Shown: positions 52,181 through 63,569, counted from the first letter of the stretch. The stretch: 64,000 nucleotides of DNA from Arion vulgaris (GCA_020796225.1 CM036762.1:11892414-11956413), one strand, 5' to 3'. The notes: generated by a model from the sequence alone, not told the origin. Numbers and translations: made by a program.

Positions 52181-52960
52181 TCTAGTCTCACTCTATTTGT
52201 CTTCTTTAATCTCTATTTTGCTATGTCTTTTTAACTTTCTTCTCCTCTAGATTTGGGAGCTATATTTCTCTTCTTTAACTCTTCTCGACTGTAGAGTTGA
52301 AGCCAAGTCTTCACTTGGTAAGTAGTGCAACACTGTTGCGTATTGTTTTAAGTTGATTTAACTTCTTTCTTGACTCAAACCCTCTCTCACTATGTGACTC
52401 TCTTGGTCTCTTCTCATCTCCTTTTCTCTCTCTCTCTCCTCTCTCTCTCTCTTGTCTTGATTTGTTTTCACTTTCCTTCACATAAATATATTGTCATCAA
52501 ACGTGTGCACCTATTCTCTAGCAAAGAAGTATTTTACTATGTGTCTTATCTTACACATTTCCAAGTGAATCCTTATTTAACTTTCACAGAATCTATGTTT
52601 GCTTGTGCACATCAGTGTTCTGAAATTCTAAACAATATGTGTCTACCATAGAATTAACTACAATTTATATCTGTAACCATATATATGCAAATTCAAATAA
52701 TGTCATCTGTTCACTTTTACTTTATCCGAGTGAATGGTTCGATTTTTTGAGTATTATCGGTAAGTTCTTTATAAGCCTGCACTTGCAGGTAGACAAGTTT
52801 AAAACCGGACATTTTGCATTTATTTTAAGTGGTAAGTTGTCAGTTTTTGTAGAGTTGTTTAACTGATGGTACACTGTTGTGAGAGTTTGTATTATCTATA
52901 TAAGGGAAGACTGAAGTAAATATGTAGCAATGGCGAAACACGTAAATACAAAATAATATA
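52181..52960. other. Intergenic; (CT)n and no gene
   Basis: A T/C-rich stretch with (CT)n at 52424-52452. The short open frames show no recognisable domain. Confidence 0.4.
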
Positions 52961-52964
52961 GTAT

Positions 52965-53450
52965 ATCATCATCATCATCAAGTAGCTTGTCCCTTCCGGA
53001 ACTTGGCTCCCATGACAGCAGTCCTGAAAAAACTCTCTGTTCTGTACAAGTTGACCGGCGTCAGCAGCAGTCATTCTTAGATCGTCAATGACATCTTGCA
53101 ACCATCGTCTTCTAGGTCTTCCTCGCATTCTTCTTCCAGGCACCATTCCCTCCAAAATTATCGTCTCTATGCACTCATGTCGTTTGATGTGTAGGAAATA
53201 TTTTACTTGCCTTTATGTTATGCTTTTTAATAGCCAACTCTCTCTCTAATATCAAGCAGTTGTAGAACAGAAGCATTTGTTCTTTTGTCTGTGCATGATA
53301 TTCTAAGTACTCTTCTCTAGCATTTGCATTCAAAGTCATTAATGAACTTCTCCGCCGCTTTGTCAATGGTCTTTGTCTCGCAACCATATGTTGTCAAGGG
53401 AAAAACGCAGGCTCTTTAAAACTTAATGTTTGTTCTTATGTCGATTTCCT
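52965..53450 (-). pseudogene. LINE C-terminus fragment
   Basis: The - strand encodes RGRPRRRWLQDVIDDLRMTA (about 53065-53125), then VQNREFFQDCCHGSQVPEGT and a (gat)n tail at 52967-52980. Further upstream an EYHAQTKEQMLLFYNC segment (53265-53312) corresponds to the region that in other LINEs follows the RT. Frameshifts are present. Confidence 0.72.
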
Positions 53451-53499
53451 TCCATAGGCTAGTTAGTTCTTTTAGTTTTTGCAAAAAATGTAGTTTAAC

Positions 53500-54835
53500 A
53501 AAGTACGAAAAGATATGTATTGTAATTTATATAGTTAGTAAGTAGTTGTTTAAATGGTTGTACACTGTTGCAAGATTCTATATGTTGTAGTAAGTGGTAG
53601 TACAGTGGTGCGAGTTATTATAAGTTGTTAGTTGTGGTACAATATTTTGATTTTCTGCAAGCTGTTAAAATTGGTGGTACAATGTTACGAGTTGTTATAC
53701 GTTATTTTAACTGGTTTTACACTGGTAAGTTGTTGTTAGTGGTGATATACTATTGCGAGTTGTGTATGTTGTAGTAAATAGTCGTAAAATGTTGTTAGTT
53801 GTTATAAGTTATTGTTAGTTGTTGTACAATGTTGCAAGTTATTGAAGTTGTAGTAAGTCGTGGTAGAATAGTGTACTGTACTTGGCTGTTCACATCTGGA
53901 CATGCTGGACTGCAGGTAACGAACGTGCTGACTTTCGTGTAAATGATGCCCCCACTCAAGCGGACAGAAGTATGGACATAGCCGATGTCATCAATGAGGT
54001 ACGCTCTCATTTATGTGATATGGGCGAGTCACATACATTACAATAAGTGCGATAATTGGGAGTTAAATTTGGACATGCCAGACAGTGCCGTCCTCGTGGT
54101 AGCGAGAGAAGATATACTATAAGTCATCTTCTCATGGGTACGGTTAGCAAGTGAACTTTGAAAGGAGTGCTGCAGTTGAGGACAGAACACGTATGGGAAT
54201 ACCCAAAGTGCCATGACGTCGATCGCATAACATAACAAAACAATATTGTGCGAGATGGTAAATCACTGTACTGTTGAGAGTTGTTGTTTGTTGTAATTGA
54301 TGGTACAACGTTTGGAGTTGTTGTTCGTTGTTTTAAGTGATGGTACAATGTTGTAAAGTGTTGTAAGTGAAGGGACAGTTTTGGGAGTTGCTGTACTTTG
54401 CTGTTAGCTGTTGTAAGTGATGGTACAATGTTGGGACTTGTTAGGAGTTGTTTTAATTTAGGGTACAGTTTTGCAATTGTTTGTAAGTTGTTGTAAGTGA
54501 TGGTACAATCTTGTGAGTTGGTGTACGTTATTGTAGGTGGTGGTACAATGTTGGGAGTTGTTATAAACTGTTGTTAGTGACGGGTTGTTATATGTGTGAG
54601 TACAATGTTGCGAGTGGTGGTATGTTGTTATCAGTGGTGAAATGCTGCTGTCAGTGACGGTATGCTGTTCTGAGTAGTGGCAAGTCGTTGTAAACAGTGG
54701 TAAATTATTACAAGTGCATGTAATTAGTGATAAGTCGTTACAACTGGAGTTAATGTGCTAATAAGAGAGGTAGGTTGTTGTGAATGGTGGTACTGGCGTT
54801 GTGTCTCGAATAATATGTAGCAGAACAACCCGCTA
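53500..54835. repeat. Degenerate GTT-rich satellite, split by a LINE fragment
   Basis: About 25 imperfect copies of a ~30-bp motif of the type gttgtaagtgatggtacaat + gttgggagttgtt, with variable spacing. The array is interrupted at 53880-54240 by a LINE RNase H fragment. Confidence 0.75.
53880..54240 (+). pseudogene. LINE fragment with RNase H motif
   Basis: catctggacatgctggactg (SGHAGLQ, 53895) and gtaacgaacgtgctgacttt (GNERADF, one base off frame) give the RNase H motif. Then come ADRSMDIADVINEVRSHL (53960-54013) and a degenerate C-terminus. It ends taacataacaaaacaat. It is related to, but distinct from, the 26140/35815 family. Confidence 0.68.
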
Positions 54836-54917
54836 ATCTTTAACGTTTATTCACATATGCTATAGTGTTACGTCTAATACATTTCGGAGTAGGAGGCTAC
54901 TTAACTGAACTTTTCTA

Positions 54918-54943
54918 CAGGGTGTTCAACTTAAAAGCAGCCC
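54918..54943. repeat. Left terminal inverted repeat of the 5.4-kb element
   Basis: 26 bp, from cagggtgttcaact to gcagccc; it pairs exactly with 60311-60336. Confidence 0.88.
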
Positions 54944-55084
54944 CAGTGATAAATATAAATTTGCCAGGTACACATTGCATCTCCGTCTATTTACTATTTA
55001 AACCGGTTCTGACTAGCTTGTCCTACGCACGGTGTATCGGTAGCGCTCTTTCAGTTATGTCCCTTTTTTACGCTTAACTCCCCC

Positions 55085-55350
55085 TTTGTTTACATTCCTG
55101 TACAGGAATGTGCTTTCTTCTTTCTCGAATCCTGTATGCCTCACAGCGTCAGGTCAGGAAGAGATTTCTAAAACGGGCCCTAGTATGCGCTTCGTAGATA
55201 GTCTCTTTCGTCGCCTCTGTTATCTCTGAGGTCCATCTTTTGCGTGGCCGGCCTTTTGCTTTGTACCCATTGTATCGGAGCAGCATTGCTCTTTGGGGTG
55301 CACTGTCTGATGGTAATCTGCTTACGTGACCGAACCATTTAATTCATGTG
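55085..55350 (-). pseudogene. LINE C-terminus nested in the 5.4-kb element
   Basis: The - strand encodes an atggttcggtcacgtaagca (WFGHVSR-like, one base off frame) segment, a GYKAKGRPRKRWTSEITEAT-like segment (about 55215-55275) and RARFRNLF. It is a short dead insertion in the transposon's 3' non-coding part. Confidence 0.6.
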
Positions 55351-56335
55351 CAAGGTTACGAAATGGCGACATTTCGGTAGGCTTATATGTAGCTTCAAAG
55401 TCCGGCTGTTGTTAATGTAAAAACACACTATATACGCTATTGCATCTAGCTATAATAAAAGTTCATATGTAGCTCTAGATTATTGTGTAGTTTAAGTCTG
55501 TTATATAATATAGTTATGAAGTTATATCGGTATGAACTAGTCACTTTCCAAGTAGCTGACGATGTGCTAATTACGCTGATGGGGTACGTTGTTAATATTC
55601 ATTGAAGGAAGAAATATGTGGTACAAACATGTACAAAGTTTAGTTTTGACAAGGAACACGTTATCAATACTAAAATTTATGTTTCTTAATACGCACATTT
55701 AACATAAATATAGTGAAAATTCTTCATTGCCGTGAGATTTTCAGAATGAATAAGAGTAAGATAATAAGATAAGAATAAATAATGAGTAAGATCAAAAAAT
55801 TGTTTAAATAAAAATGAAATTGTAATAAGACTGTAGAATATAATGATTCCAGAATAAATTAATTTTAAAGAATTTTATTTCATTATAACGTGGGGCACAA
55901 TGGTTGACATATAATACTATACTCATATAATGTCATTAGCTAACGAAAGACGAATTTTAAAAGCTATGTCTGGTCATTTATAATAGCATAAAAATGTCAT
56001 AGACAGTTATGACAAATTTACAGTTAAATTGTTAATATATTTAACATATCTCAACCTACCAAAATGTTTGTTAATCACAATAACATAAATTCAAAATCTA
56101 TTTCCATAAATACATAAGGATAGCTTACTTCTTCATGAACTATGTAATGTTTAACATAATTAATTTATCATTTAACAATAATACTTTCATTTCTAAATAT
56201 ACTGCTAATAGTAGTTCAAACAAAAATACATATCTTCATACATTGACAATACACATTTGTAATATAATCGTACAATTCTACTAGCCCATATTAGTCATGA
56301 TTAATGTAGCCCACAATTATAATTAATAACTTACT

Positions 56336-56403
56336 CATACATACTTTGCTCACACATACTTGCTCATACATACTTACTCATACATACTTACACAAACTTG
56401 CTT
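56336..56403. repeat. Short tandem repeat, ~12-bp unit
   Basis: catacttgctcatacatact and close variants repeat about six times in the non-coding part of the 5.4-kb element. Confidence 0.75.
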
Positions 56404-56547
56404 ATATATACTTCATGACATGTAAAATGCTTGCCTAAGACATCTTACAAACACACATTACATATAAATATTAACTTCTAAATTGTTATTAAGACAGCTA
56501 GACAATACAGCAGTGACAAATTGTACAGCCCAGAGGTCTGCTATTAT

Positions 56548-59158
56548 TTAAACTTTATGTTTTTCACAGTAAACTTGTGTATTTACAGTTGGATAAGTTT
56601 GTAGCAGCTGTGTTTCTATGATAAATTTTAATTCCTTAGTTTTATTTCTTATACCCCAAGCTCTTTTCTCTATACCAGCTACCATTGAATGTACAACTTC
56701 TCCTCCTTGTTCTCCTAAAAAGCCCAATCCGAAACCATTAAGTCTGATCCAGTTTGCACAGTGATGTTCTAGTATGTGTTGTTTTAGAATTATTTTATCT
56801 GGAAAATACAGTCTGTATATTGTCATGTAATCTTGTATTGCTAATTGTATTTCTGGAACTGTGTCAGCATGGATTGGTCTACTGTGTGAGATGTAATTGT
56901 GAACTTTTTCAAATGCTGTATTTAATGTATTAAAAATATCTCTTGTGATAAATGCAATATTTATAATATCCTCATTCTGTGTGTACAATTGTGTGTGTGT
57001 TATGACATCTTCTGTGAGATCTTTATAGACTTTACATGTTAAGTATTTATGACAGTGGTTACCAACAAAAGCTCTACTATGATATGCCTGTGGTGTGATT
57101 TTGTGTTTGTCTAATACTTTATCTAACTGTGAACACACTGGACCAGACCTATCACACAGTGCAACAAACTCAAGTTCTAATAGGCTTGCTTGTGCTTTCT
57201 TAATCTTAGTATTGCATTTTATTTTCTCCTCCTCACTTTCACAAACTAATAAATCTGCATGTAACTTGTTTATTTCTAATGAGAACATTTCTGCCTGATG
57301 CCAATTCTTACCATATTGTTTTAAATATTGTATGGTGTTTGAACTAGTGTGTTCCTTTTCTATGTTTACCATGATATCTCTGTCTATTCTGTCAGCTGCT
57401 TTTTCTAGTAATGTGTGATGTTTATGAACAATACCTAATAAAATGTGAAGGTAAGGAGGAGCAACTTTGTCAATATCAATATTTAAAATTGGAGCATGCA
57501 AGCAGTTATAATACAGAGATGCATGTTGTTTTTTATTACCATGGCCAATTGTAATGAAACGATTGTGATATTGTTTCAACAATGACAGACCTCTGGCTTG
57601 TACAGATCTGCTCTCCGTTGGAACCTGAAAGTCTTTACGTGATTGGAGGCACCACAAGCATGGATATCTTCCCTGTGCACCTGATAGCCCATACACCTTT
57701 GTTTAAAAATCATAATCTCCATAAAAGAAAACCACCAGTTTCTTACCCTCCCACTTTAACCGTGTCAGTGTTTCTATCCGAGATTTCATATCTGTCATAA
57801 TTGTTTCTACATTGTTGTATGTATCTTTAACTTTAGCTATTGCTACTAGAATAGTATTTAATTTAGAATTTGGTCTTGCTAAGTTTGCATTGTGACTTTG
57901 AAACTGTTCTTGCCATGGTCACCTTCCACTTTAACCCAAATCTGATCTTCTGGTATACATCTGCTATGCCATGTTAATAATCCCTCTCTGCTATAATCAC
58001 TAAGAAGTGTACAAACAAAACTACCCAAATCTTTAATATAAGCATATGGTGCCTCCATTGTATGACCATCAGGTCCCTCGAATACTTTTATATCAACATG
58101 CACCCAGTCTCTTGTAACATCTTTCGCACACTGCCTTTCTGATCTTTTATGTGGCATCTCAACCCCAACCTGCTTCAGATATGCTTTATGTTTTCTTTCT
58201 TGCCTCCATGATAATCCTAATGATTCTTTCATAGAAATAGCTAAAGGAGTTGGGACTATTACTTTTAATTCTGCTACTTTACTGATATTCACACAGGATC
58301 TTTTTGGGAGTCGTTTAATTTCATGTGCTTGTTGCACTTCTAAAGAATCAGTTGATGTGCCTGCTACAAGTTCCCTAACGTCTTGAAGATATTTAGACCG
58401 CTTTCGTTTTGTTGGAGATTTTATTTGTGATGTTTGTTTCCTGGATTTTACTATTTTTTTTCAATACAAGTGGTTGTCCTCTTGTTCTGCATGTTATTAC
58501 ATTATGTGAGTGAGATGTGTTTAGTTTTCTTCTAACAAAATGTGTAAATAACTCTTCTTCACCTCTAGATAGAGGCTCTTGAAGTGATTTACTACGATAG
58601 AGATGAATTTGTTTGCTATCTAACATTGGTGAGGTTGAAGAGCATGTCATGTGTCTTCAACAGTCACATCAACCTCATCCTGTAAAGAAATATCCCTACC
58701 ATCACTGCAAGGCTGCTTAGAATGCATGGGGAGATCATGGAGGACAGTATCCAATGTAACTGTGGGCTTAGAATTCATGACATTTTTGAAACAACCAAGA
58801 CGATTTTGTTTATAATGAAAACATAGACTACACTCATTTACACTACTAACATCAGAGTTAAACTCAGTCCATATATTCCGAGATTTATCAGCAATGTTGT
58901 GCGTTGACTTGAGTGAATTTTCTGATAGTGTTCTTTGAATACGTGTAATTCTTGACACACATCTCCTACACATACTTGTTGAATGTTTATTGGGCACATC
59001 ATTATTTATTTTATTCCAAATACATAAAAAATGTCATTTGTTTTATGTATACACTGGCTTGTGGTATGATTTTTTTCTTTTCGATTAAGAAGTTTTTCTC
59101 CACATGTCCTACACAGACCTTGGATATTTGAGACATGCTTGTCCAATGTATGTGCCAT
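56548..59158 (-). pseudogene. N-RAG-TP-like transposase with RAG1-like layout (broken)
   Basis: The ATG is at 59158 and TAA at 56548; about 865 residues if mended. N-terminus: C-x2-C in GLCRTCGEKLL (59099-59119), then C-x2-C in SMCRRCVSRI (about 58970) and C-x2-C in ECSLCFHYKQNRLGC (about 58835), a spacing like the N-terminal Cys/His region of RAG1. Catalytic half: WVKVEGDHGKNSFKV (first Asp, about 57910-57950), FFYGDYDF (second Asp, about 57710), YGLSGAQGRYPCLWCLQSRK (C-x2-C after the second Asp, about 57640-57695), HILEHHCANWIRLNGFGLGF and GEQGGEVVHSM (Glu, about 56690-56725). The last ~380 residues are one open frame. Frames change near 59020, 58648, 58395 and 57882; a TAA follows GDYDF. 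Non-functional as it stands. Confidence 0.78.
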
Positions 59159-60310
59159 GTTAATATAATGCAGTATTAATAGGATGCAGTATTTGAGTTT
59201 GTAGTATTGAAATAGTTCCAGTAAACAATATCTCAGCCTGAAATAGATAATTTACAAATTATTAGCTATTATATTACATATTATATATAATTTTTCTGTG
59301 GTTACAAGCAATTTATTTCAATCATAATATATTCTATTATTTACTTTTATTTTTACTTATAACTCCCAATAGCATAATGTTACGAGCTTACAGTCCCTAA
59401 TTAGATCTACAAAACATATTGTAATTGGTCGTTGGTAATATTCAGATAATGTAATAATGTCTTCTGTTGTCAATATATATGGATGATTGCATCTAGTCAC
59501 ATTTAGCTAGGAATTTATATCACTAAACTTGCTATTCGATACAAATAGCAACTAACCAGCAGAAATACAGCATAACAGAGTTTGTAATTATGCTTAGAAT
59601 TAGCGTTTATCGCTCTGTAAATAACAACACTGTTGTTTACAAGAGTCGGAGTGAACATGACGTAGTAGTCGGTAAAAGTGAAATCGAAACAAAACGGGGT
59701 CGTCAATCTAGCGATCAAAAGTTTGTAGCTTTAATATAACGTGCAGACACTAAAATTGAACAAAGAGAGAGAATCATTCATCATTTTGAAAATGTATGAT
59801 TCAGTGACGTAATATATTTTAATCGTATGAAAATATGAAGTTTTGGAGCTGTAACTGTGCAAAAAGTAGCGGTGTACAAAATTATTGCTGTGACCCTTCG
59901 TAATTGTCTCGTTATAGGTAGCTTTCCCTTACGAAATGTTTATAAAATTGTTTGGTAATATGGAATACTTTAAAGTTTATAATAAATTTAATATTTTCTA
60001 GAAAAATTGACATACAAGTATACTAACCTGATTTATTTCACACCAGTTTCACCGATTCACTAGAAATTCAAAATGGATACAAGTTATGAACTTTTTTATT
60101 ACCCAACATTCAACGCGCGAAGAATGTCTTGGAGGTTCCTTAAAGATCGGTATTTTAATACAAATAGGTCGCCGTGTACGTCACATTTGTTCATCCCCCC
60201 TTCCCGCACTACAATTACACACCATCACACAACCCTGACCTATAGGCTATACTACGTCATAACTGAACCTTCTCATTTCCATACATATATGCCAGATTAG
60301 CTCCATTCAT
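59159..60310. other. 5' non-coding part of the 5.4-kb element
   Basis: AT-rich, between the transposase start and the right terminal repeat. The small open frames (for example 59515-59718 and 60073-60300) show no domain. Nothing else is recognised. Confidence 0.45.
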
Positions 60311-60336
60311 GGGCTGCTTTTAAGTTGAACACCCTG
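60311..60336. repeat. Right terminal inverted repeat of the 5.4-kb element
   Basis: gggctgcttttaagttgaac + accctg; exact inverted complement of 54918-54943. Confidence 0.88.
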
Positions 60337-60504
60337 TATTACAAATTATGTTCACTACCAAACCGAAGTGTTGTACTAACCTACCATCAATTAGTTTCAC
60401 GATTCAGCTGAAAATAGTACCTACAACAAATGATATACACTGCCCAAGAATAGTACCACCCGGGTAGTGCTGGGACACAAGGAATCAGAGAATAATACCA
60501 TTTT

Positions 60505-60750
60505 TCCCGAGTAGTTACGGGCCCAAATTTGGGGTGTAAAGAATAGAACCACTGTTACCTATCATGCATGTCGTAAGAGGCTGCTAACGAGGCTTGGGTG
60601 AAATCGGATGCATGTGTCCTAAACGTGTAGAAATCTATGCGTTTAGGGTCTACAAACCAACGTGCAACGTATACACGTTCTTGGCAAAGATCAAACATAT
60701 CACAAAGAGTGATTAAAATTGGTCGTAAAGAACGAACACAAAGAAGAAGA
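60505..60750 (+). mobile_element. SINE-like repeat, family D
   Basis: It is nearly the same as 670-923: ttacgggcccaaatttgggg, catgcatgtcgtaagaggct, ctatgcgtttagggtctac and aacgtatacacgttcttggc, ending cacaaagaagaag. It is followed directly by a family C copy. Confidence 0.72.
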
Positions 60751-60980
60751 TACCACTGCGAGATACAAGGCATGTCGTAAGAGACGACTAAGGTTGGGGC
60801 CTAGGAAGCTACCCTATTAAATAAAAAGCGCCCATAAATCGGATGTACTGGCCTTCTTGTAGGCGCATAACTGAGACAACGTACAACCGCTCTTAGGATC
60901 AGATCACATATATATCACACAGAGTGGTTAACAAGTGGTCGATATAGAGCGTCCGAATAATAATAATAATAATAATAGTG
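60751..60980 (+). mobile_element. SINE-like repeat, family C with (AAT)n tail
   Basis: It contains accactgcgagatacaaggc, atgtcgtaagagacgactaa, taggcgcataactgagacaa and caagtggtcgatatagagcg, then (aat)n at 60957-60976. The first bases of the head are missing at the junction with the family D copy. Confidence 0.72.
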
Positions 60981-61770
60981 CGTATCACAAATTATAATTT
61001 ACCACTACCAAACTCAATTTTGTTTTGTTCATGAGTTCCACAGTCTTTCGAAATTTGAAAGAAAACTGGAAATCTTAAAGATTAGACAGATTCAAAAAGA
61101 TGAAGATCTTCCAAATATTCAAGTAAAATATCAAATGTTTTCCCATAATAAAACAAGAATTGTACTGATCACACACAATCAACACAAAAATAATCTTCAT
61201 GATATTGCATTGTATTTTCAGTAAAATGTTACTTTGGTATACCATTATGTTTTCTTTTCACATTGTTGCAGCTGTAAAAAGAAAGCAAGAGTACAAGTTC
61301 AAAAAGAATAACTTTGACATCGCATACATTTATCAAAATGGTTTCCCATTATATAATACTGACATTAACAGCAGTTATTATGATATATGACTGTCAAGCA
61401 TGTCTAGGAAGCCACAACTTCTCTCAAATCAATAACACACGTAGGTTAGGAAATGAAGGCAATTTTAATAGCGCTTCTGTTGCCTCAAATACGGATCAAT
61501 GTTCAAGTATTGGAAGGTTAGTAAATACTGACTTTCACCCTATGGCTTACACCCTTCTTAGTTACAAAATCTACTCTTTCTCCACACATTTTGATATCAT
61601 ATACAAGTCTAAGTTTCACGTTTGTTGTATCCTTTGCTATACCTTTACACACAATACAATCATTATACATTACAGTCTTCATTCCAACGTTGTGCTTCCA
61701 GCATTCAAAAATTGAAAACTTGTAGAAAATAAGACAAACAGGAAAGTTGCAACGACGACAATTAAGTCAG
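60981..61770. other. Intergenic, nothing recognised
   Basis: AT-rich. A + strand frame (61314-61715) is open for 133 codons and starts with a hydrophobic stretch after an in-frame ATG at 61338 (MVSHYIILTLTAVIMIYDCQ) that looks like a signal peptide, so a small secreted-protein exon cannot be excluded. No domain is recognised. Confidence 0.35.
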
Positions 61771-61774
61771 CATC

Positions 61775-62040
61775 ACCAAACGCCTGTGTGTTGACGGAGC
61801 TCTTAAAGGAAGCAAAAAATTGTAAAACTACGACCTACAAGGCATGTCGTAAGAGGCGACTGAGGAAGGGCCCTAGGGAAGCTATCCTAGTAAAAAAAAG
61901 CGTCGCAGACATCGGATGTGCTAGCCTACCTGTAGTCGCATAGCGGGCACAGCGTACAATCGCTCTTAAGCTCAGATCATATACAAATCGCAAAGATGAG
62001 TTAACAAGTGGTCGATGTGAAGCGTTCGAAGAAGAGAAAG
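61775..62040 (+). mobile_element. SINE-like repeat, family C (long copy)
   Basis: It runs from a cgcctgtgtgttgacggagc head through tacaaggcatgtcgtaagag, ggccctagggaagctatcct, aatcgctcttaagctcagat and caagtggtcgatgtgaagcg to a gaagaagagaaagagg tail. This is the best guide to the family structure. Confidence 0.75.
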
Positions 62041-62275
62041 AGGCGTCATCAAAAGCCTTTGCCTTAAGTTCCGAAATACGTGGGTTAGAATCCTGACCGC
62101 GCCATACAGTTTACAAGAGTTTGTTTTCCAGAGACCCTAGGATTCTTGCTGGAGCTACGGAGTTCGTGCTTTGTGCAATACTTTCGGCAGATGGCATGCC
62201 ATTTCTGCGGAGAGTGATCGTAATGGGGTAAACCCCAGGACAATGAAGTCGATCTTTCGGCTTTAGACCCGTTAT
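62041..62275 (+). mobile_element. SINE family B (head truncated)
   Basis: aaagcctttgccttaagttc, gtgggttagaatcctgaccg (B-box-like), ccagagaccctaggattctt, gttcgtgctttgtgcaatac and tgaagtcgatctttcggctt follow the family B order. The first ~25 bp of the head are not present. Confidence 0.72.
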
Positions 62276-62284
62276 GTTGAATGC

Positions 62285-62985
62285 TGGCTATAAATAAAAG
62301 AGCAAAAAAGAGAGATAACATAAAAACGAGAAATGGTAGAAACAATATACTTTTGCGAATTGCGTGTTGGATGCCTTGTCCCAGCCTGCAATGCCAGGAC
62401 TCCAGGACTAGTTGCACTGTTTCATTGTATAGTTTATTTAGGATTATGCTGTTTTCTCCCAAGGGAACCTGTGAGCTTTCTCATCATACCAAGTCTCTGT
62501 CTTGCTTTTACATTAGCTTTGTCTATCTGGGAGCACTATGTCAGCCGTCGGTCTAGATTGAATCCTAGATATGTTTGGGGGTTTTTGTCTGGGAGATCAT
62601 GACCGTTTATTCTAAGCTTTACCTTGTGGGTCTGGTTGTTTAGCAAAAACACAGTGTACGTGGTTTTTGCAGCGTTAATGCTTAGGCACCACCTTTCAGT
62701 CCAGATTTCCAGTTTGGTAAGCATGTCTTGCAATCGTTTTGTTGCTATGGACATTGATCATCGGCGTACATCATAGCTGCGTGTACTCGCAAGGTTATGC
62801 ATGTAGCTATATCGTCAGCAAAGATTAGGAAGATCGTTGGTGAGAACACTCCTCCCTGAGAGACTCCTTCCTCTAGCATGGTCGTCATGCTTGTTTTTTC
62901 CTTGTACTTGAAGCACGTGGTTCAAGTCTCTGCTGACTCTACAGTTTTCTACGCATTGAGTGGTCTGCTCACCCCCACGTTTGCC
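62285..62985 (-). pseudogene. Jockey-type LINE reverse transcriptase fragment
   Basis: The - strand encodes TTMLEEGVSQGGVFSPTIFL (about 62830-62885), FADDIATCITLRVHAAMMYA then DD (the YADD catalytic box, about 62755-62770) and, after a frameshift near 62755, LTKLEIWTERWCLSINAAKT (62665-62725), a VFLLNNQTHKVKLRINGHDL segment and YLGFNLDRRLT (62536-62570). Further downstream it decays. It is 5'-truncated where family F sequence starts. Confidence 0.78.
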
Positions 62986-62989
62986 ACGG

Positions 62990-63545
62990 CTTCTCGTCGC
63001 TACATCATCGGCACTGTGCCTGTCTGCCCCACCGGTGGACTCACCTGTGTTTCATCCGCATGCGTGTTCGGTCTACCTTGGTGCCTTCTCACCGTGTTTA
63101 TCATATTTTTCACCGTGCTCAGATTTACTTTGCCACGATACTATCAGAACACGCAATTCATTTCGGGCCCCCACCACAGGGCTCCCGAAGTTTTGCCCCA
63201 TGTGGGCTCACGTCTCTTCTCTGGATGAACCCCTCATCCCTTTATGTTTTTTTGTTCAGCTTTTCCCATCGCCCGGAAGAGACATGCATTAATAGTCACT
63301 ATGGGATTCTGCTCGTCTGTATTGCGAGCGGATCCCATCTAACGTAACTGCGTCTGCATCACTACTTATACCAGAATAGCTCTCCCTCGATCCCTACCCG
63401 CTTAGCCAGACAGAAACCGTTGTCTGTTTCCATTGTCGCCACGTGGAGGTTGGGAAGGATCTTATTTAGTGACAGCTCACTAATCCTGGCGCGACGTTCT
63501 CCATATGCGCCTCTGACCCCGCTTTAGGTTCGAGTTCGGACTAAG
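62990..63545. repeat. GC-rich dispersed repeat, family F (partial)
   Basis: gttttgccccatgtgggctc, cctcatccctttatg, a ccacgtggaggttgggaa block and the terminal ctcactaatcctgg to ctctgaccccg block match 11685-12150 and 51505-51975. Confidence 0.6.
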
Positions 63546-63569
63546 ACACATGTGCAATTTTTTCTCTAC

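Larger units (their letters stand above)
54918..60336 (-). mobile_element. N-RAG-TP-like DNA transposon, 5.4 kb, with perfect 26-bp terminal inverted repeats
   Basis: The left end, 54918-54943, starts cagggtgttcaacttaaaag; the right end, 60311-60336, is its exact inverted complement over 26 bp. TA stands outside both ends (54916-54917 and 60337-60338), so a TA duplication is possible; no 5-bp duplication is seen. It holds one decayed - strand gene (56548-59158) of RAG1-like layout and a nested LINE end at 55085-55350. The element resembles, from memory, the N-RAG-TP transposons of Aplysia. The superfamily is otherwise open. Confidence 0.75.

Noticed and set aside
62878..63347. Three overlapping + strand frames of about 100 codons
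   Set aside because: They overlap the antisense of a LINE RT and the GC-rich family F repeat, and no domain is recognisable.
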